Shown: positions 22,958-35,700 of the stretch, in pieces
How the letters are laid out: each line of letters starts with the position of its first letter
Numbering within the stretch: position 1 is the first letter of the stretch
Source of the DNA: Paramecium octaurelia
Taxonomy: Eukaryota; Ciliophora; Oligohymenophorea; Peniculida; Parameciidae
Direction: 5' to 3'
Length of the DNA: 64,000 bases
Assembly (NCBI GenBank): GCA_905182995.1
Contig: CAJJDP010000138.1
Coordinates: 62,001-126,000 of the forward strand
Program-made: the position numbers and the translations under genes
The notes under the pieces: model-generated
Databases searched by the model: none
What the model saw: the letters and a program-made list of their open reading frames with translations, nothing else
Told to the model about the DNA's origin: nothing

Positions 22958-23863
22958 TCAATTATGTTATCTTTGAGTTTTTTCAAAAGATTAAATCTCT
23001 TTTAGGCATTACTTTTTTTAACTCTTCGATTATTGTATTTTCTAATTTTCTTCCTCTCTTTTCTTTTAATTCAACTTATCTTATACTAAAGTTGTGATTT
23101 ATTTTAAAAAATTTGCAACTTTATTTTATTGATCTTCAAATTAATCCATCTAATTCGATGACTACTCTTCTTCGTCATCTTGTGATTCACTATTCTATTC
23201 TGAAGATTGCGAATTTGAAGTTGATTATGCATCAAGTTAATTTGGTATTTTATTATTCGTAACCCAACTTTTCAACATATTTCCAAAATGATGATATAGA
23301 TCTATTATTTAGTTATGTTCTTAAATAAATATACCATTCATATTGTTATATTCTACTTTCTAATTTTTATAATGTTTTCTCAATAACTATATCTTTAGCT
23401 CTTTTTTTTTCAACATTTCTTATAGAGCCAATACTTTCTCATGATGATCTTTGTCATTCTATTTAAATTTCTCAATTTCTTCTTTTAAAGTAATAATTTA
23501 AATCATATTTGCCATGTATTTAGGTTCATCTTATACATCTTTTATTTTTATGGTATAAAAGATATCACATACGTTTTTCATCTACACCCTACAAACTGGG
23601 CATTATTAGAAAGCACTCTATTTCAAGCTGGCAACACATTCTTTATGAAAAACATGACCACAATCCACGATAATGCAGAGATCAATGTTTAATGGTAATA
23701 AGCAGATTGAGCATTCAGGAATCTGGACAATCTTATCATCAAGTGTGTATATCTTCTGCATTGTTAATTTTTATATAATTTCTTCACCTTCAAGAAGAAC
23801 TAATTATATCTTATTATCAAAAAACCCTTAATAATTTGGAACAATATAATTAATTATAATCAT
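22958..23863 (-). CDS. RING-H2 / coiled-coil protein, TRAIP-like E3 ubiquitin ligase candidate
   Basis: 301 residues, no intron, ATG 23863 to TGA 22958-22960. Residues about 40-85 hold a complete RING-H2: C-x2-C (CSIC), then DCGHVFHKEC, then CPVC followed by RVQ. Spacing, with the RING close to the N-terminus and CPxCR at its end, fits TRAIP/TRIP-type ligases. A long helix of about 110 residues follows (ITLKEEIEKFKQ, EKVLALQEMLKKKELKIQLL), predicted coiled coil, then an acidic S/Q/E-rich linker and a basic C-terminus. RING-H2 proteins recruit E2-ubiquitin; animal TRAIP acts at stalled replication forks. Role here is inferred. Part of the 5' end is repeated at 24947-25150. Confidence 0.75.
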
Positions 23864-24356
23864 TAAAGAAATTACAATTGTAGATTAGAATATGATAATT
23901 TATGTTGGTGGTGGAATTTGATTAGAGATGTAATGCAATTTCTCATTAATTCTTTATCTGCATAAAATTACTTACAATTTCCTCTTCAATTAAAATAGCA
24001 AATACTTGATTTCAGTTAGTTAGATAATCTGCAAATTGTACTACATATAGAAATACAAATAATCAGTTTTTGACAATAAGATACATAAATTTTGACTAAA
24101 ATTCAAGATAGTAAGTTATTTAAATTAATAAGAGAATTTGCAATAGATCTTAAACTGATAATTGGAGTTAAATTCATATCTCTTTTATTAAATATAACTA
24201 AACACATAGATATTAAATAAAATGCATGATTTTATTACTCATACATATAACATCATTAATATAGTTTTATATATAATATTATTTAAATTACTATAAATAT
24301 GAACTTGATTCAAAAATAATGAGCTGATAAAATATATTAATTTAGTTCTATATAGA
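23864..24356. other. Intergenic stretch, no gene resolved
   Basis: 493 bases between the RING gene start and the stop of the small gene copy. AT-rich, with a few protein-like fragments on the minus strand (FAILIEEEIV) that I could not connect to a gene. Repeated at 25151-25643. Confidence 0.35.
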
Positions 24357-24945
24357 TCATTTTTTAAAATTAAAAAAGTCTACTGGCAATCCAGCCCTTG
24401 TAGTTTTGGGGATTGAGGTTTATTTTGTTTTTTTGTCTAATAGCTTAATTTTAAGTTCTCTTGTAGAGAGCATGAGCAGATCAAGTATTTTTTCTTAAAC
24501 CTCGGTTTTGAATTTATAATTCTTTCTGTGATTTTCATTTCTAGTGTCTTACTTGACATTCGTGATTTCTTCAGCCGGCTTATGTTATGGAGATATTAAG
24601 TTGCAAATAGATTTAATCTATTCTTTAGATTGATTTTATTTTGGAATAATTGTCGGAGTTTTATAACATAGGATTCTGTCGCTGCAAAGCTACTTGTCAG
24701 GTTCAGTCTTTATAACAGTTTTATCTTTGTTAACGGTGTGGTAGTCAGAAATTTTTTATTGCTTATGAATTTGATAGGAATTAGAACTTAGTTATTACTT
24801 AACCAGATAGCCATTAATGCGTTTGGATTGTTTGGGTAGTTATCTGATAGCTTCATTAATTGTTTATGAGATTTATTCTTGGTCTTGAGATTTCAGTCTT
24901 CGAGAAGAATGTAATTTGTTTGAGGAGGTGTTTTTCTAACTTTGC
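24357..24945 (-). pseudogene. Truncated copy of gene 25644-26234 (start codon lost at the n)
   Basis: Identical to the complete gene at 25644-26234 except that copy 1 of the repeat stops at 24945, leaving only the G of the ATG. Most likely an assembly artefact and not a biological pseudogene. Confidence 0.8.
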
Positions 24946-24946
24946 N
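24946..24946. other. Assembly ambiguity (single n)
   Basis: The only non-ACGT character I noticed, lying exactly at the junction of the two repeat copies. It marks a contig join. Confidence 0.95.
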
Positions 24947-25150
24947 ACAATCCACGATAATGCAGAGATCAATGTTTAATGGTAATAAGCAGATTGAGCA
25001 TTCAGGAATCTGGACAATCTTATCATCAAGTGTGTATATCTTCTGCATTGTTAATTTTTATATAATTTCTTCACCTTCAAGAAGAACTAATTATATCTTA
25101 TTATCAAAAAACCCTTAATAATTTGGAACAATATAATTAATTATAATCAT
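24947..25150 (-). pseudogene. 5' fragment of the RING-H2 gene (68 codons)
   Basis: Repeats the first 68 codons of the gene at 22958-23863, from its ATG (25150) to the middle of the RING (ending at the VDC of VDCGH). Cut by the n. Expected to disappear when the duplicated contig overlap is collapsed. Confidence 0.85.
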
Positions 25151-26232
25151 TAAAGAAATTACAATTGTAGATTAGAATATGATAATTTATGTTGGTGGTG
25201 GAATTTGATTAGAGATGTAATGCAATTTCTCATTAATTCTTTATCTGCATAAAATTACTTACAATTTCCTCTTCAATTAAAATAGCAAATACTTGATTTC
25301 AGTTAGTTAGATAATCTGCAAATTGTACTACATATAGAAATACAAATAATCAGTTTTTGACAATAAGATACATAAATTTTGACTAAAATTCAAGATAGTA
25401 AGTTATTTAAATTAATAAGAGAATTTGCAATAGATCTTAAACTGATAATTGGAGTTAAATTCATATCTCTTTTATTAAATATAACTAAACACATAGATAT
25501 TAAATAAAATGCATGATTTTATTACTCATACATATAACATCATTAATATAGTTTTATATATAATATTATTTAAATTACTATAAATATGAACTTGATTCAA
25601 AAATAATGAGCTGATAAAATATATTAATTTAGTTCTATATAGATCATTTTTTAAAATTAAAAAAGTCTACTGGCAATCCAGCCCTTGTAGTTTTGGGGAT
25701 TGAGGTTTATTTTGTTTTTTTGTCTAATAGCTTAATTTTAAGTTCTCTTGTAGAGAGCATGAGCAGATCAAGTATTTTTTCTTAAACCTCGGTTTTGAAT
25801 TTATAATTCTTTCTGTGATTTTCATTTCTAGTGTCTTACTTGACATTCGTGATTTCTTCAGCCGGCTTATGTTATGGAGATATTAAGTTGCAAATAGATT
25901 TAATCTATTCTTTAGATTGATTTTATTTTGGAATAATTGTCGGAGTTTTATAACATAGGATTCTGTCGCTGCAAAGCTACTTGTCAGGTTCAGTCTTTAT
26001 AACAGTTTTATCTTTGTTAACGGTGTGGTAGTCAGAAATTTTTTATTGCTTATGAATTTGATAGGAATTAGAACTTAGTTATTACTTAACCAGATAGCCA
26101 TTAATGCGTTTGGATTGTTTGGGTAGTTATCTGATAGCTTCATTAATTGTTTATGAGATTTATTCTTGGTCTTGAGATTTCAGTCTTCGAGAAGAATGTA
26201 ATTTGTTTGAGGAGGTGTTTTTCTAACTTTGC
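24947..26232 (+). repeat. Copy 2 of the 1,286-base direct repeat
   Basis: Starts abruptly inside the RING domain of the duplicated gene and runs continuously into unique sequence after 26232. Offset to copy 1 is 1,287 throughout. Confidence 0.95.
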
Positions 26233-26234
26233 AT
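25644..26234 (-). CDS. Small basic protein, paralog of 26457-27347
   Basis: 196 residues, intronless, ATG 26234 to TGA 25644-25646. Lys/Gln/Asn-rich and probably disordered for the first 120 residues. The C-terminus carries QEKILDLLMLSTRELKIKLL and then AGLPVDFFNFKK. The same order occurs in the next gene upstream (KEQILDLLCLSTQDLKRKF then PTDFFNAL), so the two are tandem paralogs. The conserved ILDLLxLSTxxLK helix could be a short interaction motif. Function unknown. A start-less duplicate lies at 24357-24945. Confidence 0.65.
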
Positions 26235-26456
26235 TGAGTTTTATTTATTTAGGTAGTCCTTGTTGGTGTGCAGTGATTGATTAACATGTTTTTTGGATTT
26301 AAGTAATTTTAATCTGATGATAATATAAATTTATACTTCTCAGCAATGTTATCAGGATTTCTGTTCAAACATGCTTACTATTACATATGGTAGCTAATTT
26401 GTTGGGAAGGTACATAATATGCATGATTCATGATGTTAGAAAATATAAAAATTTAA

Positions 26457-27347
26457 TCAATGTAAAATTGAATTGGGTTAAAGAGCATTAAAAAAATCAG
26501 TTGGAAATTTGGTTCTTCCGCTTTTAGGAATTAATAATTTGTTAGATTGTCTTGTATTAATTTTAGAATTGCCTACTTTATTTAATTCTGCAAATTTTCT
26601 TTTTAAATCTTGAGTTGAAAGACATAACAAGTCTAAAATTTGTTCCTTGGTTTATGAGTTATTTTGATGAAGAATTTGTTTTTTTTCCTTTGTTTCTTAT
26701 AAGAATTGACCATCTTATTCTATCTTAATAAAAAATGGATTAGAATTATCTATCGAGTTTACTTTCTTGATACATCTGGTGAGTTGATTGCCTAAGATCT
26801 AAGACATTTTATCATCAGGTTCTGTAGGAATTGATTTCTTATGCAAACGGAAGAGTATATCTTGAGATTCATCCTGTTTGGAAATAGAATGAGCACATAC
26901 GTCATTAGGTTCTGTCTTCATTTTTACAACAGGAGTATAATTAGGTTTTCTATCTGTTCTAAATTTGATGTTATTCATGTGATTGTTCTGTGTTTTCTTA
27001 TTTTGCTTAGGTGTTGCCACTTGTTCATCTGACTTCATCCTTCTTGCAGTAGGCATTTTGTAGCCAGAGAAATCATTTATTATCTTAAACTTCGAGATTG
27101 ATCCTTCTGGAAGTGGGTGATTAATAGAAGTCCCTTTGGCTATTTAGTTTCGATATCTTCATATATATGCTGAATACAGATCCTTCAGATGAACTGGAGA
27201 ATGCAATGGCTGAGATATTATCGGCGTCTTCCTACGAACTCCTTGGCTATTTGACGTTTCTTCTTTGTTGGTGAAGCTGTTCTTATTGACAGAATGACAA
27301 GAGGAAAGATCAGCAGGAGGCCTGATGAAATAGGTTTATTATTTCAT
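26457..27347 (-). CDS. Basic low-complexity protein, paralog of 25644-26234
   Basis: 289 residues from ATG 27347 to TGA 26457-26459, with one 21-base intron at 27157-27177 that removes an in-frame TGA. The body is rich in Lys, Asn, Ser and Pro, with RRKTP, PLHSPVH and TARRMKSDEQ stretches that look like phosphorylation and nuclear-type sequences. The C-terminal 75 residues match the neighbour gene: KEQILDLLCLSTQDLKRKFA, then GRTKFPTDFF. It is longer than its paralog by about 90 residues at the N-terminus. No enzyme domain; nuclear or chromatin association is only a guess from composition. Confidence 0.65.
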
Positions 27348-27393
27348 TTATATATAAAATAATTATACAATCGGAATTCTTATTGCAATGGTT

Positions 27394-27782
27394 TCAATGT
27401 GACAAAGCTAATGGCAAAACATTCAATTATCTAAAGAAAATTTCAAGTCCAACATTCCCATCTTTTTCCATGATTACTTTGTGAAGAATATCGTTTACAT
27501 TTAGAGTTCATAAAAATTCACTTCCTTCTCAGTCTTAGGGAATTATGTTTAAAATGAATTCTCTGCATTGCAGATTATAAAACCTAAGAAAATAGGGCAG
27601 CGATCAAAATTTAATTATTTTATTGATTATTATATCAAGCTATGGTTCAATAATAGTTATAATATTATCAATAATATCTAAACTAATAAATAGTCAAAAT
27701 TGATTGGTTGATGCAAGAAAATAAAGTAGAGCACTGATTTGATATATGAATGGAAAACTTCTGTGTTTGCTTGAATTTTCAT
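27394..27782 (-). CDS. Hypothetical 121-residue protein
   Basis: ATG 27782 (MKIQANTEVFHSYIKSVL) to TGA 27394-27396, assuming a 23-base intron at about 27433-27455. A hydrophobic run (YLLVQILLIILQLLL) lies at about residues 35-50, so it may be membrane associated, followed by FDRCPIFLGFIICNAENS. No family recognised. A different frame over the last exon is also open, so the C-terminus is uncertain. Confidence 0.45.
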
Positions 27783-27974
27783 AAATTTTACATTAATATT
27801 GATTTGCATAAATTAAAATATATTAATATTGAAATATTTTTTATTTTGATATTTTTATTATATAAAACGGTTTTATTATCCAATAAAGAAACATTAGAAA
27901 AGGCCTTTTATTTTATCAATTTTTTATATAAAACATTCAAAATTCTCATCATCATATTCACAGAGCATCAAACA

Positions 27975-29609
27975 TCAAATCCTAAAATTATTTAAAATTA
28001 ATCTAGAAATATGATCACTAAATTTTACTTGATTGTTTTCATAGGCTGCAAATTACTATTTAAGTTACTGTTTTTTACTATGGTACAATTATTACATCTT
28101 TGCAAGAGAAATATAGCCTTCTACATCGGATAATATGCGAAATGCCTCCTTTAAATTATCGATAGTTATCAAACTATTACGATCTATAACTCCTATTAAG
28201 AATTCCTAAAAATCAATTTCACCGTTTCTATTGATATCTACTCCTTTGAAAACAGTTTCTACATGATCTTTAACTTCTTAGAGATTTGAAAAATGGTTCA
28301 AGTAGGCCTGAGTCAATTCCTATCTATTAATTTTACCATCATGATTGATATCAAACTAGCCAAAGATTTAATACAAAGATTATTCTTAATCAGATTAAAA
28401 GGTAGTGATCATAAACTACATGAAACAACATTACAAGAATGTAAGAGCGTGATTCTGATCAAGTTATTTTACAATCTAATCTTATTCAGCCTAAGATTTT
28501 TCAATGTTGTGCCTCACCCATTAATCATTCAAAGCCAGATTGAGTTTGATTCTCTTTTTTGGATCACTTCTTAAGAATTTCTTGATAAAATCGACACTAG
28601 TTTTAGGTAGGGTATCTGTGTCAAATTCATCAGATGCTTAATATTTTTAAATCGATTAAAGTAGTTCATCCTTATTTGATCCTCTAAATGGAAGTTGGCC
28701 AGAGAGCATTTTGTATAACATAATGCCAATACTCCATGTATCTCTTTCTGGTGTGTAGATTTCTGGTTAGAGGATGGCTTCTGGGGCCAGAAACATTAAA
28801 TTATCCTTTGTAGAAATCATTGATTTAACATAAATAGCCTTATAATCAACTAATTTAATGTAATTTGAATTAGATTAATTATACTTTTAAAAAGATTATA
28901 ACGATAATCCACAATGGTTCAGTTCTAAATTATGAATATACGAAATTAATTCGACTATCTATTTTAATACTAGTGCTGCTTATTACTGTGAGTAGACTGT
29001 ATTCGATAGATATTGTTGAAGGGAGCCTCCATTGCAAAAGTCGTGAATAATTTAATAATTGGAAGCGTCCTAAAAGATTTCATCTAATTTTATTAAATTA
29101 GGGTGATTCTAAAAGATTAGGGGTATAATAATTACAAGTTATGTTTTGATAATAGATTCTACAAGTTGATCACCTTCTGAGGTTTTTTGAATGAATTCTG
29201 CTACTCTAATCTTACCGCTTAGGTTGTGTTATACGAGTGCCAGTTATTCATTCAATTTAATACGACATTTGGACTGTTCTTTGTTCAAAACAGAATAGTA
29301 TTTAGAGAAATGAGCATTTTTTATTGAAATCCAAGTTTTAAGAGTGCCCCGTTGACCAGCGTTTTCAACGATCTAATCTGCCCAGACCATTCGCTTAATA
29401 GGTTTAGTAGAGGGACTCGGAGCCATTTTAGCTTTTTGGTTTTGCTTAATTGAATGTGCACCTAACTTATTAGTAGTGATGTTAGTTTCGGATTTAAAAT
29501 TTCTTTAGACGTCTGAGGTAGGGTCAAGTTGAGGAGATTATTGAGGCAGGATTTCGTGCTGTTCCTTTAGTTCTTGCTTAGTTTTACCTTTCGCTGAACA
29601 TATTCCCAT
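27975..29609 (-). CDS. CDPK-like pseudokinase with canonical EF-hands, MGIC N-terminus
   Basis: 535 residues from ATG 29609 to TGA 27975-27977, with one 27-base intron at 29109-29135 in the same position as in the gene at 16199. MGIC suggests myristoylation and palmitoylation. The kinase-fold landmarks are present (HPNLIKLDEIF, IIHDFCNGGSLQQYL, FLAPEAIL, ERDTWSIGIMLYKML), but the catalytic loop reads LELNHCGLSLQS instead of HRDLKPEN, and DFG reads VDY. At least two intact EF-hand loops follow: DINHDGKINRQE and DINRNGEIDFQE, then weaker ones. Calcium binding is expected, phosphotransfer is not. It is a diverged relative of the plus-strand gene at 16199. Confidence 0.85.
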
Positions 29610-29705
29610 TAATTTTTATTATTTACTTTTGGATTATTTGTATTTAGATAAATATTGGTACATATAATAGCAGATTTTTATATATACAAAGTGATAATTT
29701 ATTAA

Positions 29706-32700
29706 ATGAATATTGAAGAGTTGAAGGAGTCTATATCGAGACTAGGATAATCATAGGAGTAAGTTAAAATGGATATATTAAAGTTGTCAGAGTGATCTGG
29801 AGATAATATGGTAATAGATCTAGCATTAAGTGGGTTTGGATTTGATATATCAAAGTGGAAAGGCAGTGATTGAATTGAGATAGTATGCTATGGGTTGGAA
29901 GGTAAGTTTTACTGTGATTGAGGATAGTAAGCAAATAGGATCTTGTCGCATATAGTGAGGGTGTGTTTAAATGCGAAGGAACAACTAAAGGCTTGGGAAA
30001 CGATGAGGATTGTGATGGATCCAGACAAGCAAATATATAAATGTTATGAGTTGCATCAGATTGATGTAAATTAGGTATCAGTAACAAAATGATGAGATAG
30101 TTTTCACATCATGAATTTACACAGCATGAGTTTTGTGCAGAATTGCAAGAAGGTTAATAGGTGGATGCATTGTATGATGATGAGAAAGGAAATGTGATAG
30201 GTTGGTGTAGAGCAACAATTGACAAGTTGAATGAGAAATTTGTGTGGGTCAAATGGCTTGAGAATGACGATAAGAGGAAGATTGTCAGATACTCAATGGA
30301 TTTGGCACCATTTAAAAGCAAAGTTACAGATGAGGAATGGCAATGGAGACATTCTCTATAGCCTGGTGATCTAATTGATTGTTTAGATAATAGACAATGG
30401 CAGAATGCTACTATTATTGCAGCCTTAAAAGACGAACATGTTGAATATATCGTTGGCTTTAGGGTTTATGATGAGAAAGGGAATCTCTACGATTCAATGG
30501 GCAAGAGATACTTTGGTTGGAACTCTCAATATGATGAAAGAATTCGAGCAGTTAGTCCTAGAATTCAGAAAATCAATACCTTTTCTAAAGGTCAATATCC
30601 GAATCCTTATAGTCAGGAAGATATCATCCATGATTGCAATGATTTCTTATATCCTGAGAATCACTATGCTATTCCCAGATTCTCGACTAAGCAAACTCGT
30701 CGTTCAATCGTTCTTACTTAGATGATCAATGATTTTGGATCTTAAGGATTGTTTCAATATATTTTAGAATAAATCTAAGCTAAGTGCACAATAGACTTTC
30801 TTCATCTTTATATGCAAGTTCTCAATAACATTTATGAAATGTTACACAAATAATTTGTCAGTAATTATGTCCCTGCCTTGTAAGTTGCGGTGTAAAACAA
30901 CATTTTATAGTCTACAGATAATAATCTGCGCAATTTCTCAGCTCAGAAAATTACAGACATTTTGCAGTCCTTATCCAATTTAATGAAAAGAGTATACCCA
31001 ATCTAAAGAAGGTCGGAAATTATTGATAGATTTGATTTAGATATTGCATTTAAATGTTTCACTAGTGATTTCTTGGAGAGAAAAATCTAGGGATTGAAAG
31101 CCATTTAAGAATTGATCAAACGAACTAAAGACCTCTTTAATTCATATGGGATGTAAGAATCCCAAAAGCAAGCAGCCATTTAAATGATATTGGAATGGTT
31201 GAATGAGAAAAAAATATTTGAAACTTTATATGCTGGTTCAGGTAATTCCCATTTAGTTTAAAGAAGTGGGGAATTCTTTAAATTCCTGATTGAGGAAAGA
31301 ATGATTGGAATCCAGAACCTCAAGGAGATTTGGAACAGTTTAGAAAAGGCCGAATATGAACATAAATTAGCTATTTACAAATTATTTAAGGATGCCTCGA
31401 ATTCTCTGGAGAAGGAATGGTTGGATTTCTTAACTGATGAAATTTGTAGCAGAGACCCTAAGGAAGTGAACAAAGATGAATTGGATTTATTGTAAGATAT
31501 TATTAAATCAAATCATAAGTATAAAGAGGATTATATTATAAAGTGTTGTAATTACTATTGGAATGTCTTAAAGAATGGGTAACTGAATTAGACTCTTTTT
31601 GAGTACTATCTAGCATAGTATATAGAATAAGTGACATCATTTGAAATGAGACCACATAAGGGAGTATAAATTAAGATGATCGGAGAAAGCATAGTAAAAT
31701 AGGAATCTGCTAGTATTGGATTGAGAGTGCTCATTAAATTGATAGAAAAGTTGGATATCTCACCTGCAGCTTGGGAACAATACACTCGCAATGTTGCGCT
31801 AACAGATCTATAATCTTAATGCGGAATTATTGAATAAATATTTACATAAATTAGAGAAATCAAAAAGTAACATGGTAGCTTAGAGGAAATCAAAGTTAGA
31901 ATGCACTTTATATAGATGTTCTATTAGAACATTAGCACTTATGAATATCGTCTAACATTCAATGTTATATCCACTTTATGGGATTTGTTGGTTTGCTAAT
32001 CTGAATGTTAATCTGAAAAAGATCTCGTTTTTAAATGGTTTAGCACATTGTCAAATCAAGATGGGTAGTCTTAATTGATTTCAATGGTTGAAATCTCTGA
32101 ACTTAAGGCTTTTTTTATTGATAAAATGGCTAATGATTTGGCTCATTTGACTGAAGAAGGATTTAATTGTCTCAAGACTGTATTATCCACAATTAATAAA
32201 TTTGAGAGTTTTGGTTTTGATGTCTTATGGTAAATAATACTAGAAGGGGAAAATGAAAAAGTATCTTAAATGGCTATTGAATATATCCATTCATTCTAAA
32301 CGACTGTTGAGGAATTATTTAACAAATTGTAAGAAAATAAGAAATAAAATTAAAAATTACTGAGATGTTTATTAGTATTAGAAGATTTCATAGATTAAAG
32401 TGAAGTAAATGGAGTTGGAAATTTAAAGAGTTTGAATGCTCTCTCAAAAGGTGAAGAACTATCAATCTAAATTTAATATGAAAATAGTTAGTAAAGAAGA
32501 TTTACAATCAAAATAAATGACAATTAAACAATTGTAGAATTACGATTGGCAATCAGCAAGGTGATTAAACTCCAATGGGATGCCATAGGTTTGAATAGTC
32601 TTAAAGGTGAAATAAAGTTTACAGAGAATGGCAAAATGATAAAGGATCTTAGATTAAAGAAAGATGAAATAATTATGGTTTTTAAAAGGCAAGTGAAGGA

Positions 32701-35700
32701 TGCCCCGGAAACTTAATTGTTGGATGGGGAGAACCTTTCAGAATAAGCTAAAGTAGTGTTTGCAGAAATCTTCAGTGAATATTCAACCGATGGCAAAATG
32801 ACAAAAGAGGATTGTACTAGATTTGTTACTGGATGCACTGGTAATCCATGCAGTATTGATGATGCTAACATATAACGAACGTTTGAACAATATGATAGAG
32901 ACAAAGATTAGAACTTAACCCTATAGGATTTCTATGACTTTTATACTGATTCAGCCAGAACCAAAAGGTCGACTGTTTGGTTGAATTTACAAACCTTACA
33001 CTATAGAAATGATTTAATAAGAGGAGATCGAGTACCTTTGCCTGAAATCAACGCTTAACTATTACCAAGAGGATAGATTGTTCAAAATTAAGAATATTTA
33101 GAGTTGTTATTCGAATTCCTCTTAAATTCTAGCTATGAGGTTCAAGAGAAAACTTGGTATTTATTGAGAAGACTACCACCTTCTCCTTAATTGATCAAAC
33201 AGATGTTAACATTTGAGAACATCACCTAACCAACTGATTGGGATTCAATCTTGGTGAGTAGTCATTATAGATTGTTATACAGTTTGTATATTATTGAATT
33301 TCTGATGAACCAATAAGACTCAAATCATTTATAGGCTCTAATAGAAGATTAAGATATTCTCAAATTAAAGGATAAATGGATGAGTAAGTTTTTGCAATTG
33401 GGTGGGTTTGATAGATTATTGCAGTTTTTCAAAGAGTATTAAGGTAAGAGTGTAAGTACCTTATCACAAATAGAAAAGGAGATATTATCATTTTTGTTGA
33501 ACACATTTTAAAATTATATTATTGCCGCTTGTGCTGCTTACATTCCTAATCTGTATAAAGCATCAAGAGGTATTTAATAAATAAAGCCTTTGGATTAAGT
33601 GTTATTGGATATTAGATAATCAGAAGAGTCAGAGGAATTTCAACTGTTGGTTTAGAAATTAAAGGAAAGTAGATTAGGTGATGATATTATAGAGAAAATC
33701 GAAAATTTCATCCCTGTTTTGATACATCTGATACAAGAATTGTTAAAATGTAATGAGTTGGAATAGGAGGACAGATAAATTATTGAACACAGCATAATAA
33801 TTGTAATAGTTATATTGTTGAATAATCAGAAATTATTGGCAACAAGCATTGAAAACATTGAATTCATCAACATATTTTTCAGTGGCATATTTACTGGTAC
33901 ATCAGATTCCTTACGCAATCTATTTAGCAGGGCAATCCTAGTACTTTGTCATGAAAGCTAAAAGAAAAACAATTAACCGACAAGAATCATGTTATAATAA
34001 TTGATAGTAATGCAAAACTCTTAGGGTAATTCAGCCCAATATTATGAATTATTGAGTCAATTAATAGATAGTGCTTTTGAGACTGAAGAATCGTAACAAT
34101 TCATTGATTATTAACAACTAAGTCAATAAATGTTTCAAAATTTAATGAATTACAAAAGCTAAGAAAATAGATAGAAGAATACTCCTACTGATAAAATATT
34201 GGTTGGTTTATTGAATCTTTTGACTAAGTTATATAGATTCATTAAATAACCAATTGTGGATATTATATTCAATGATTGTCTATTCAGCATGTCAGAGGAT
34301 AAGGAGATTAAGTGCAAATCTGTAGAAAGCAGACAAGTAGCCTTTAAATTGCTCCACAATCTAGCATAATAATAGAACATTGATACAATAGTGACAAACC
34401 TACAATTACTAAGTTAAAAGATACCAATAATAAATAGATGGAATTACATCCCTTCAAGTGATATGAGAAGTAACCTTGGATATTGTGGTATCAAAAATCT
34501 CAGGTGTATTTGTTACATGAATGCTATGTTATAACAATTTTATATGATAAAGCCATTTAGATATGGCATTCTGTAAGCTAATGATCACAAAGATGTCGAT
34601 TTATAATTGAGTAAAACAGGATTTACATATGATGATAATGTATTACATCAGTTGCAATAAATGTTCAGTTATTTAGAACTATCAGATCGTATTGATTACA
34701 ATCCTTAAGAATTTTGTGCAGCATTTAAAGATTATGCTGGTGAGCCAGTCAACATATTTATCTAATAAGATGCACAAGAATTCTTAAATATGATCTTTGA
34801 TAAGTTGGAGAACCTGTTAAAGGAAACTGTCTATAAAAACATAATGGATGGAGTATTTGGCGGAAAGACTTGCACATTGATAGAATGTTAAAATTGTAAA
34901 GTGACAAAAAGCAAGGAAGAAATATTTTACAATTTATCTTTGCTTATTAAGAATTTAAAGACTTTATAGGAATGTTTTGATAAATTTGTATAAGGAGAGG
35001 TTATTTCTGATTTCAAGTGTGAGAGTTGTAATTAGAAAGTTGATGTGAAAAAATGTTAACAATTGGCTCGATTGCCGAATATATTAATATTACATCTCTA
35101 AAGAATTGTATTTAATTTAGACACTTTTATGAATGAGAAGATTAATACAAGATTGGAATTCCCAATTAATTTAGATCTGCAATAATACACTATTAACAAA
35201 GATCAATGCACACAATATCAATTGGTTGGAGTAGTTGTTCATGTTGGTACTGCTGATGTTGGACATTATTTCAGTTATATAGATATCAAAAATTAAGATT
35301 AATGGCTAGAATTTAATGATCATAAAATAAAGGAATTTAAATTAAAGTAAATGGAACAAGAATGTTTTGGAGGATCAAGTAATTTTGATTATAATGATAA
35401 TGATGTTTGGGGAACAGGGTTTAGAGAGAATTCTTAAAGTGCTTATATGCTCATTTATGAGAAGGTGTAGAAAGATCAAATATCTTTAGTATTCAATAGT
35501 GAACAAGAACTGTAAGATCACATAGATTAATTTGACAATTACACTATCGATCCTGATTAAAAGAATGTATTATAGGTTGACTATAATTCATTGAAACCTT
35601 ATATTCCAACTGAATATCAAAAGAAAGTGAATTGCGATAATCAGAAATTTTTATTAGAACGCAATTTGTTCAATTAAGATTTCTTGAAGTTTATACTAGA

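Larger units (their letters stand above)
23660..24945 (+). repeat. Copy 1 of a 1,286-base direct repeat flanking an n
   Basis: This segment recurs at 24947-26232 with a constant offset of 1,287 bases; every stretch I compared was identical. Copy 1 is continuous with the RING gene on its left but ends abruptly at the n at 24946. The pattern is that of two contigs overlapping by 1,286 bases and joined without merging. Confidence 0.95.

Noticed and set aside
23660-26232. Recent tandem gene duplication with pseudogenes
   Set aside because: Apparent identity and the n exactly at the junction make an assembly overlap far more likely than biology.
27750-27995. Plus-strand 81-codon ORF
   Set aside because: AT-rich, low-complexity hydrophobic translation overlapping minus-strand gene ends; no independent support.
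29764-30087. Minus-strand 107-codon ORF
   Set aside because: Opposite the spliced 5' exons of the USP gene, which join in frame with three short introns.
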